From positions 1-11,469 of the forward strand of contig CALSCQ010000472.1 in the NCBI GenBank assembly GCA_943704525.1: a stretch of 11,469 bases of DNA, read 5' to 3'. The position numbers and the translations under genes are program-made. Source of the DNA: Pigoraptor vietnamica. Its lineage: Eukaryota; Opisthokonta; Filasterea. Below the pieces are notes generated by a model, which worked only from the letters and a program-made list of their open reading frames with translations, did no database searches and was not told the DNA's origin. This document shows, in pieces, positions 1-11,469 of this stretch; position 1 is the stretch's first letter, and the number at the start of each line of letters is the position of its first letter.

Positions 1-95
1 GGGATGGGGACATCATTATTTACATATATACACGGGGGCACGCAAACTCAAGGAAGGCTGCCTCCAACGAGCGTGGACCGCAACACTCCCACATG

Positions 96-251
96 TTCAC
101 ACGCGCAAACACATACAAAGGGGCACCGCGCAACACTTCACACGCGCAAACACAAGGGCACAGCGCAACACTTCACACGCACAAACACAAGGGGCGCAGC
201 GCAACAACACTTCACACGCGCAAACACATACAAAGGGGAACAGCGCAACAC
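96..251. repeat. four-copy degenerate minisatellite, 35-41 bp unit
   Basis: Four head-to-tail copies lie at 96-136, 137-171, 172-210 and 211-251. Each begins TTCACACGC and ends GCGCAACAC or close to it. The outer copies (1 and 4) are 41 bp and share a TACA insert after CAAACACA. Copies 2 and 3 are shorter (35 and 39 bp) and lack it. The unit is not a multiple of three and no convincing protein runs through it, so I read it as non-coding. Confidence 0.85.
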
Positions 252-555
252 AGCCATAGGCACCACACGATCCCACACCTAGTTCAATGCTCGAAACACG
301 AGCGCACAAGCCGGATCACGCCTGGCAACGAAGGGGTGCGCGGGCAATTCTGACTGCACATCACACGCGAATGAACCAGCGGCGCACCACGAACCTCTAA
401 TGCGCGCGTGAAAGTGGTAGAGAGCGAACCCGTGCGAACGTGCAGCAGCAAAACCGGGGATCGTGGCATTTAGAGGGGCGATTGACGGGGTGTTTTCCCT
501 CACGGGTGTGCGGACGTGGGTGTGTTCGGTGGTAAGCTGGACACTCGACCGGAAA

Positions 556-578
556 TGACGTCACAGCATCGTCACGTG
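556..578. promoter_or_regulatory. CRE palindrome followed by E-box
   Basis: A perfect TGACGTCA (ATF/CREB-type full site) lies at 556-563 and a perfect CACGTG E-box at 573-578, nine bases apart. Such pairs are common in eukaryotic promoters of bZIP- and bHLH-controlled genes. No gene start is identified nearby, so the assignment is inference from motifs alone. Confidence 0.3.
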
Positions 579-596
579 CATTTAATATTGATGAAC

Positions 597-675
597 GTAC
601 ACGCACACAAACACACGCACGCACATGCACACACGCAGACTTACACGCACACGCTCATACGCACACACATACACG
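597..675. repeat. imperfect (CA)n microsatellite
   Basis: CA-dinucleotide-rich tract on the plus strand, interrupted by CG, AT and GAC bases. It resembles the arrays found in the introns of the two main genes. Confidence 0.7.
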
Positions 676-745
676 CCTCTCTCCCTGTCATTTGTCCAAT
701 TGACGCATGGACGCAGGGGGAGCCCCGAATGAATTTTTCGTAAGT

Positions 746-751
746 TTTATT
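746..751 (-). terminator. poly(A) signal AATAAA (minus strand)
   Basis: TTTATT on the plus strand reads AATAAA on the minus strand. It lies 49 nt beyond the last stop codon (801-803) of the putative small minus-strand gene, a normal spacing for a polyadenylation signal. This is the main support for a transcript ending here. Confidence 0.45.
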
Positions 752-800
752 GCCAATGCATGTCAGTCATTCGAACCATGAAGTGGGCGGTGTGGGAGCG

Positions 801-1271
801 CTACACTGCTGGCCTGCGCCGCCACAACGCCCTGCTCTCGCTGTCCTTCATCGTCCCATGGCCTTCATCTTCAACCGCTGCTTCCGTGTCGCCGTCGACC
901 GGCCCCGAGCAGTCCAGGCGCTCCTTCTTGGCGACGGGCACGCGGCCGTGCGCAGCTGCTCAACACACCACGCGCGCGTCTTTGAGAACTTACCGCGCGT
1001 CTCGATCAACTGCCGCAGCGTTATGTTACTGAAGGTGAGCGGGTCGAACGTCGTCCGCGCTCAGCAGCTTTGCGATAACACACCACACGCTGCGAGTGCC
1101 CCACACAAACCGCCGGAGAGATTTGCACGTGGAGGCCTTGAGCGGCCACGTAGTCCACGACAGGGAGAACAGGACGTCGTTGGGGAATCGCTCGAAGATG
1201 CTGCAGGCACCCTCCAAAAATACGTTCGTCTGCATGTTACCTGCCGCGACACGGCCCCAAAGCGAAGTCAT
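801..1271 (-). CDS. putative small spliced gene, unknown product
   Basis: Seen: the minus strand has an eight-T tract and then CAG (1284-1272), directly followed by ATG at 1271. This opens a frame of 81 codons ending at 1026. Its N-terminus is Trp-rich and contains ERFPNDVLFSL followed by PLKASTCKSLRRF, which loosely recalls an F-box (weak). A second acceptor-like CACCTTCAG lies at 1037-1029, and a consensus GTAAGT donor at 993-988 follows ITLRQLIETR. Two acceptors (before 955 or before 877) join in the same phase to an acidic C-terminus ending ALWRRRPAV at a stop at 801-803. The first acceptor would make a 38-nt intron, shorter than any other here. The second makes 116 nt. An AATAAA lies just beyond. 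Inference: one small transcript tightly packed behind the protease gene. Alternatives are read-through 3' UTR or a decayed gene. No family was recognised with confidence. Confidence 0.3.
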
Positions 1272-1326
1272 CTGTCAAAAAAAAGTACCCGTCTGTAACA
1301 CTTGAGAGGCTCAGATTGAACGTCTA

Positions 1327-1332
1327 TTTACT
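1327..1332 (-). terminator. AGTAAA variant poly(A) signal of the protease gene
   Basis: TTTACT on the plus strand reads AGTAAA on the minus strand, a known variant of the AATAAA hexamer. It lies 42 nt past the protease stop codon. No AATAAA is closer, so this is the best candidate for the protease mRNA 3' end. Confidence 0.35.
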
Positions 1333-1374
1333 CGGCGGCACAGGGCAGCCCGCCATGCAGACAGGGGAGCAGCG

Positions 1375-4300
1375 TTACTCGTCCACGCCCACGCCGCGCG
1401 CGGTGAGCGACTTGTGCTTGCCCTTGGCGTCGTAGTCGTACACGTCGACGCCGCCCTTCACCTTGCGCTTCTGCGGGGGCTCCATTCCGCCGTCGGGGCG
1501 CTGGTACAGGTCCATCTCCTGCGAGTCCGCACGGCCCATGCCGCCGCCGCCGCGCTTCTCGGCAACCTTGTAGCCGACCGCCGCAGCAACCGCCGCGCAC
1601 CCAACCGCACAACCGACAGCAATGCCGGCCGCGGCACCCGCGCTCACGCCGCTGCTGCTGCTGCCGCCGCCAGCGCCAGCGCCAGCCTCCGTGCCGAGAC
1701 CATTCGCCGCGGGTGAGCCCTGTGCAGCCACAATGTTGCCGCCCATCGCCGTCTCCGTGAACGCTTGGGGAGCCGTCGCGGCCGCCGCGGGGGCCGGGCC
1801 AACGGCCGAGAGAGAGGCATCGGCGCCTGCAAAGTTGGCGGCGAGATCGCTGGCAGTCTCGGCGTGGAACTGGAGGGCAGAGTACGAGTGCGTCGCGGGC
1901 ATGTCCGCAGAGCCCTGGATCACGGCCGTGATGGACGACGTGCCGTCGCGCTTGCAGCGGCCGCTCTCGCCGACGGCGCGCGAGATCGTGACGGCCGACG
2001 GGTCGATGCCGAGGACCGACGCCACGCGGGCCTTGAACGTGTTGTCGTCGATGCAGCCGACGAGCGAGAACGTGACCGAAGCTGCAGGGGAAGAGAGGGA
2101 AAGAGGACGTCAGCGAGCGTCCGAAATTCGCAAACACACACGACAGGAGGCACATGGGCGAGGACACTCACTCGACGTGGAGATGGCGCCGTTGCTGAAG
2201 ACAACGCCGCCCGACCCGAGGAGCGCGACGCCGCCTCTCGTGTACTTGGAGCTCGAAAAGCCGTTAAGGTCCTCGTCATCAAACATGAGCCAGATGGTCG
2301 AGCCCTGGAACTCCATCACGAGCGTGTGCGTCTCGAGCGCATTCCACGTGAACGCCTTGACGAGGCGCTTCGTCACCGACGTCGCCGACGAGATTCCAAA
2401 GTAGAGACCGGGGGTGCCGGCCTTTTCGTAGCGCAAAAAGAAGTGGCTGTTGCCGTCCTGCACGCGGCCAGCGATGCCCCAAACCGTCGCAGAGCTGAGG
2501 GGGGTCACGTCCATTGACACAATCGTGTCCGTCGTCGGGCTGAGGAGCGCGTCGCTGTTGCGCCAGCGGACGACCGTGAGCGACGTCGTGGGCCCGTTCA
2601 TCTGGAGCGAGTTGGACGAGCACGCAGAGTCGCTGCACTTGACCGTGAACGACGACGACGTGCCGAGCAGGAGATCGTAGTTGTCGATCGTCGACGACGA
2701 CATCGGCGGCGGGGGCGTCTGCTGCACGCACGTGGTGCCCTGGAGGACATAGCCGGAGAAGCAAGCGCAGGCGCCGGTCGAGGCAGTGCACGTGGCAAAG
2801 TTCGACGACGTGCACCACGAGGGGCACGTGGGGGGCGCTGTGGGGGTGGGGGCAGATAGACAGTGAGCACAGGCACCCTCAAAGGGCAGGGCACGGCACA
2901 GGGATATGAGCAATACTCACGCGTCGTGCAGATGCCGGCCGAGCACACTTGCGTGGACGTCGCGCAGAGGCCGTTGTTGCCGCACTGGACCGTCGCGAGG
3001 CGGCACGAGTCGTACGTCGAGCCGCACTGCTTGTTCGCGGCCTTGCACACGTCGGCAATGGCAGCGCAGGGCGTCGTGGGCGTCGACGGGGTCGGGGGGA
3101 TCTGGCCGCCAGAACCAGAGCCGCCAGTGCCGGTGCTCAAACCGCCACCCGTCGTCGAGCCGCTGGGCTTGGGCGTGGACGCAGAGCCGCCGCAGTACGC
3201 AGCGTACGTGGGGCAAGTGAACGTGCCACTGAAGACCGTGCTGCCGGTGAGTGTCTGGACGCCGCCGTTGGTGGGGCACGTGAACGTGAACTGGGACGAC
3301 GTGCCCTGGGCAAACGTGACGATGATCTGCTTGTTCGCGTCGTCGCACTTCATGGGGTAGCAGTTGGCAGAGTCGCCCGACTTCTGGTAGCCCTTCTTGA
3401 TCGCGCTGTGGTGCGCATCAAGACACGCGTCAGGCGCCCGTCGCACAAACAAGAGGGCAATACGGGTGCCCGTAGAACAAACGTACAACGGGAATACAAT
3501 AGCGATTGCGACTCACTTCGTGATAAAGCAGCGGCTCGAGTCGCTGAAGTACGCGCCGGTGGCGTCCATGACGTTCGTCCTCTGGATGTTGGGGTTTTGC
3601 GAGGCATCGCGGCAGTCGCCGTTCGAATAGCCGCGGTATGAGGGGCAGAAGTCGGCGAGCTGGTCAGAGCCACCCATCGTCGAGTCCGAAAACTGCGTGC
3701 GCAACGGGGCGTCAGCATTGGCAGGGTGCGAATGAATGGACTCGCACGCTACCCAACAATACACACAAGGAGCGCATGTCAGCAATCGGCGCACTCACGT
3801 ATTGGTAGTACGAGGGGAGCGACGACGTGTACTTGGCAGTGTCGCAGTACGCCTGCGCCAGGCCGTCCGCGGTGCAGCGAGGGGGGCGCTGCGAGTTCGG
3901 GTCGTCCGTGCAGATGCTCCAGGGCGAGGGCCAGTTCTTGCACGAGCCCTCGGCGACGGTGCACCCAGCGTTGAGTCCAAACGCGAGCACCTCGGCCTTG
4001 CCTGCATCGCGAGCGGTGAGGGTTAGTTCGTGGCAAGAGTCGAATTGAGTCAGCGCAGCAGTGGCGGCAGTGTGTGCGTGTGTGTGTGCGTTGGGTGAAA
4101 GGGGGGAATACCCACTGTAGTCGGCCTTGTAGAACCCAAGGTCCTCGAACAGGGCGAGCGACACAGCGGAGATGACGGCATTCTGCTCGGCCGACCCAGT
4201 CATATACTCGTTGCGGAAAATGCGCTTCTCCCAGTGCGAACCTGCGCCGCGAAAAGGTCAGCCGCGATACGGACGGGAATGTGGGTGTTGCGTGCACGTG

Positions 4301-5509
4301 CGCTTCATATTCGAGTACCCACCGGCAGTGCCAGAACCGCCAGAGTCCTCGATGGGGGCGCCAAACATGGTCGGGCAGCCGTACTGGGCGCGGACGTTCG
4401 TGAGGACCGTCGGGGACGTGACGTACGTCAGGGAGCGGCCGCTCGAGTCCGCCTTCGTCCTGAGAAGGTTGTTGTAGGCGGGAAGACCACCGCTGCGCAC
4501 GCACGTCGTTAGAGCATGCACAGCGCACAAAATACACTTCAGCGCAAGCACGCCCGCAAACACGCACGCGCCCACGCACGCACACGCACACGCACGCACC
4601 TAAAGCCAAGCACGTGCGTGAGCTCGTGGACGACGACGCGAATGTTGTAGTTGTCGTTGAGGGGGTTGTTGAGGTTGATGTTGCGCGTGCCAATGTTGAT
4701 GTGGCCGCTGATGGGACGGCCCTTCTGGTCGGTCTCGCACGACAGCGCCCACGCAATCGTGCTGCAAAAGATAGGGGAGGGGGTCAGCACACGTGTAACG
4801 CACAACGTGTGTGTGAGCATGCATGCCGATTGTGCACTCACTTTCCAAACACCGGGCGGCCAGTGACGAAAATCACGAGGTCGTAGTTGGGCCAGTTGCC
4901 GATAATGTTGGGGCTGCTCGGCGTCTTGTAGTTGTTCGCAACAGTCACCCCGCCCATCGAGCCGCACGTCGCGCGCGTGAGCGTGACGCCGCCCGTGGGA
5001 CGCACAATCGACAGGCGGTCCTCGAGCGTCGTCAGCGCCGTCTTGAGGAGCTTGTTGATAATGTACGAAATGCCGGCAGACGTGAGCACTGCGCGAGAAA
5101 CGCCCGGTGTGAGAGGGGCACGCAAACGCACACTCTGCACGCACGAACGCACGCGCACACACACACGCACACACACACACACGCACGCGCACACACCGTC
5201 CTTGTCCGTACACGTGACCACGCAGTTGTCCTGGTTGTTCTCGTTGCAGGCGCCGCGAGAGCCCGTGCCGACCGAAAACGACTGCCCGACGCGCGTGCAC
5301 GTGTACTTGTCGTTGAGGTTGAGGTTGCTGATGTCAAACCCAATGTGCATGCGCTCGTACACGTCGGCGCGCTTCTCGACCGAGGGGTAATTCTGCTCGC
5401 TGACAGTAATCTCGTGCTCCGCGGCGAGGCGGTCGTGGATGCACTGGTGGGCGCTGGCAGCGGCCAGAAGGGCGAGGGCAAAAATGCCCACAAGGGTGCG
5501 CGAGGCCAT
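1375..5509 (-). CDS. leishmanolysin-like (M8) zinc metalloprotease, type I membrane protein
   Basis: Ten exons on the minus strand: 5509-5197, 5088-4842, 4761-4600, 4492-4323, 4241-4116, 4001-3799, 3692-3517, 3405-2921, 2837-2172 and 2081-1375. All joins are GT-AG and keep phase, giving 1084 residues. The chosen ATG (5509, context AAAATGG) opens a clean signal peptide (residues 1-20). HQCIHD (21-26) follows and matches the conserved pro-region Cys motif of the family (likely cysteine switch). The zinc site is HELTHVLGF (232-240), with the third ligand in GSHWEKR (His300) and a Met-turn at MTG (Met311). The 64- and 11-residue spacings are close to those of leishmanolysin. After the M8 domain (to about 537) come a Ser/Thr/Gly/Pro linker, an eight-Cys module (578-627), an EGF-like module ending CACFSGY...C (632-664), a LamG/concanavalin-like region (about 675-848) and a SEA-like alpha/beta region (about 850-930). 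An Ala/Gly linker, a transmembrane helix (998-1020) and a 64-residue basic tail complete it. The intact HExxH indicates an active secreted or surface endopeptidase. M8 membership is firm; the LamG-like and SEA-like labels come from pattern only. Confidence 0.96.
4552..4599. repeat. imperfect CA/CG tract in protease intron 3
   Basis: CACG/CA-rich array on the plus strand. On the sense strand it is GT-rich and begins directly at the donor that follows the HELTHVLGF exon (GTGCGTGCG). It fills about half of the 107-nt intron. Confidence 0.6.
5137..5196. repeat. CA microsatellite at the start of protease intron 1
   Basis: The plus-strand (CA)n/(CG) array reads as (GT)n on the sense strand. It starts exactly at the 5' splice site (GTGTGTGCG from 5196). 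The intron (5196-5089) is 108 nt long and has no stop in the exon frame. Confidence 0.8.
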
Positions 5510-5625
5510 TTTTCCCGTCACACGACGCGGCAGTGGCCACGAAGGAAGGAGAAGAAGGCGGGCAGTTTCGCAGCTGCAGCGCGAATATCGTCCAAAGAGC
5601 CTTGACAGGCACTCGCTGTGTCGGG

Positions 5626-5632
5626 CTTTTAT
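5626..5632 (-). promoter_or_regulatory. TATA-like element upstream of protease
   Basis: GATAAAAG on the minus strand, about 117 nt upstream of the protease ATG. A start site some 30 nt downstream would give a 5' leader of about 90 nt. Motif-only evidence. A second TATA-like TATAAG at 5789-5784 is farther away and would put the GT microsatellite in the leader. Confidence 0.3.
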
Positions 5633-5650
5633 CTTGGCGGCACTGAGAGA

Positions 5651-5716
5651 GTGTGCGTGCATGTGTGAGTGTGTGTGTGTGCGTGTGTGTGTGTGTGTGT
5701 GTGTGCGAGTGCGTGC
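5651..5716. repeat. (GT)n microsatellite upstream of protease
   Basis: Imperfect plus-strand (GT)n with GC and GA interruptions, about 140-200 nt upstream of the protease ATG. Its orientation relative to the gene (CA on the sense strand) is opposite to most of the intronic arrays in the window. Confidence 0.85.
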
Positions 5717-5769
5717 AGCGGTTGCCGACGCGTGGGAGTCGGCCTATTGTTTTGGTCAGCCTGGCAAAG

Positions 5770-6074
5770 CCCGGTCATGGCTACTTATATTGGATTTTTA
5801 GATACAATGTGAGGTACCGGACATCCATACACAAAATTCGGAACGAATGTGTTCGTGTAGTTGCTTTCGTGGTGAACCTCGTACTACTTTCGGACCACAG
5901 TTCAGTTTCTATGAATAATCAATGAGAAGTATTGATTTTCATATGCTCTTAACTTCGTGTATTAGTAGATAAGCGCGCGACGAACGAGGACTTGTCAGTC
6001 AGGCGCGGCCGTAATAAAATATCCGCCGTTCAAATTTCATACAAACGCCAGCACTAATAATTTCAATGTCCGGT
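5770..6074. other. AT-rich intergenic block bounded by a short inverted repeat
   Basis: This block is visibly richer in A+T than anything else in the window. ACCGGACAT at 5816-5824 and ATGTCCGGT at 6066-6074 form a perfect 9-bp inverted repeat enclosing most of it. Inside lies a small hairpin, AATCAAT (5917-5923) and ATTGATT (5931-5937) around a 7-nt loop. CCAAT occurs at the right edge (6075) and again at 6103. It could be an enhancer/promoter block for the protease gene or a relic of a non-autonomous element. No target-site duplication is visible and no protein is recognisable. Confidence 0.35.
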
Positions 6075-6469
6075 CCAATGGAGGCCGATACGAACGCAAC
6101 GACCAATCAGCGCGCAATATTCAGTGTCCAGGTAACGCGGTCCATACCATTTTCGGCATCCGCTCAATTAGTGGCTCTTGCGGGTTGCAACAAAAGTTGC
6201 CCTGTATGGTGACAGTCAACGCCAGCAAACCACAGTCGCCAAGCTTCCAGGAAATCGGGGAGAGTAACACGGCCACGTGTGCCGATGTGATATCGTACTA
6301 TACAGTCAGATGCCAGCAGCAGCTCCAGGCCTTCATTCCACAGAAAGGGCATGTAGATGACACGACGCCAAGAGAAGCCGGTGAGATATTCCGGCAGTCC
6401 AGATATCACAAAGAAGCGTGCAAACGACGGACGACGCGCGCGGGTAAGGGTGTGCGGTGCGACGAAACG
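6075..6469 (-). other. Groucho gene trailer and intergenic sequence
   Basis: Sequence directly downstream of the Groucho stop codon. No canonical AATAAA is seen on the minus strand before 6000, so the mRNA end is undefined. An 81-codon minus-strand frame (6409-6164) and an opposing plus-strand frame overlap here. Neither shows a domain, splice structure or family resemblance, so I do not call either a gene. Confidence 0.4.
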
Positions 6470-11437
<4,968 letters not shown>

Positions 11438-11469
11438 CTTGCGGGCGTGTGTGTGTGTGGGTGGGGGGG
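11438..11469 (-). other. intron end at the window edge
   Basis: On the sense strand this is a CA-rich stretch running into CGCCCGCAAG, a usable 3' splice site in front of the first Groucho exon placed here. The rest of the intron and the upstream exons are outside the window. Confidence 0.4.

Larger units (their letters stand above)
252..745. other. stretch with no gene I can support
   Basis: Apart from the CRE/E-box pair (556-578) and the imperfect CA tract (597-675), I see no recognisable product here. Short open frames exist on both strands, the longest about 77 codons, but they overlap one another and show no domain or clean exon structure. It could be intergenic or intronic sequence of a gene lying left of the window. 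Confidence 0.5.

Noticed and set aside
770-840. tRNA-like A-box (TGGCGGCGCAGG) and partial B-box (GGTTCGAATGA) on the minus strand
   Set aside because: The B-box lacks its terminal CC and no T-stem or acceptor stem can be paired.
750-1298. 182-codon plus-strand open frame
   Set aside because: Composition is arbitrary, with no family resemblance and no supporting signals. The minus strand has better splice and poly(A) features.
1622-2517. Plus-strand open frames of 250-260 codons
   Set aside because: They are antisense to the last two exons of the protease, have no domain, and arise from GC-rich coding sequence on the other strand.
4823-5605. 260-codon plus-strand open frame opposite protease exons 1 and 2
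   Set aside because: Antisense shadow that reads through the intronic CA array as His-Thr repeats.
5509-5662. Upstream in-frame ATG at 5662 as the protease start
   Set aside because: It would bury the signal peptide behind 51 arginine- and serine-rich residues. The ATG at 5509 has a better context and gives a proper N-terminal signal peptide.
5816-6074. Calling the AT-rich block a transposon
   Set aside because: The terminal repeats are only 9 bp, no target-site duplication flanks them, and there is no transposase or known family end.
6164-6409. 81-codon minus-strand frame downstream of Groucho
   Set aside because: No recognised domain or splice or initiation support; the first real ATG leaves only 62 codons. 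Probably chance in the trailer.

Overview
The window is eukaryotic nuclear DNA. It is GC-rich and carries many short spliceosomal introns, mostly about 60-230 nt, with GT-AG ends. It also carries many (CA)n/(GT)n microsatellites. Two genes are certain, both on the minus strand in head-to-tail order. The right-hand gene (6470-11437, continuing past the right edge) encodes a Groucho/TLE co-repressor. The left-hand gene (1375-5509, complete) encodes a leishmanolysin-type (peptidase M8) zinc metalloprotease with a signal peptide and a transmembrane anchor. A full Groucho/TLE protein (coiled-coil Q domain, GP/CcN-like linker, TLE-type WD40 propeller) is characteristic of animals and their unicellular relatives. 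With the compact introns, I infer a unicellular holozoan or a compact-genome early animal. I cannot name the species.

Layout: 1-745 holds a four-copy minisatellite, a CRE plus E-box pair and an imperfect CA tract, with no gene I can support. 746-1271 may hold a small minus-strand gene: a strong 3' splice-like signal sits before an ATG, there is one strong GTAAGT donor, and an AATAAA lies downstream. Its splicing is ambiguous and I recognise no family. 1375-5509 is the ten-exon metalloprotease gene, 1084 codons. 5510-6469 is intergenic. It holds the protease promoter side (TATA-like element, GT microsatellite), an AT-rich block bounded by a 9-bp inverted repeat, and the trailer of the Groucho gene. 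6470-11437 is the Groucho gene, for which I placed 16 exons. Its two longest introns are swollen by CA arrays at 8816-8967 and 9411-9780, and another intron holds a 47-bp tandem repeat.

The genes do not obviously act together. The protease is predicted to sit at the cell surface: signal peptide, M8 catalytic domain with HELTH and a distal His, Cys-rich and EGF-like modules, a LamG-like domain, a small SEA-like domain, one glycine-zipper transmembrane helix and a basic tail. The Groucho protein is a nuclear co-repressor scaffold that would bind repressor peptides through its WD40 pocket. Exon joins were worked out by hand from reading phase, splice consensus and family resemblance. The least certain joins are around 9213-8980 and 11391-11271.
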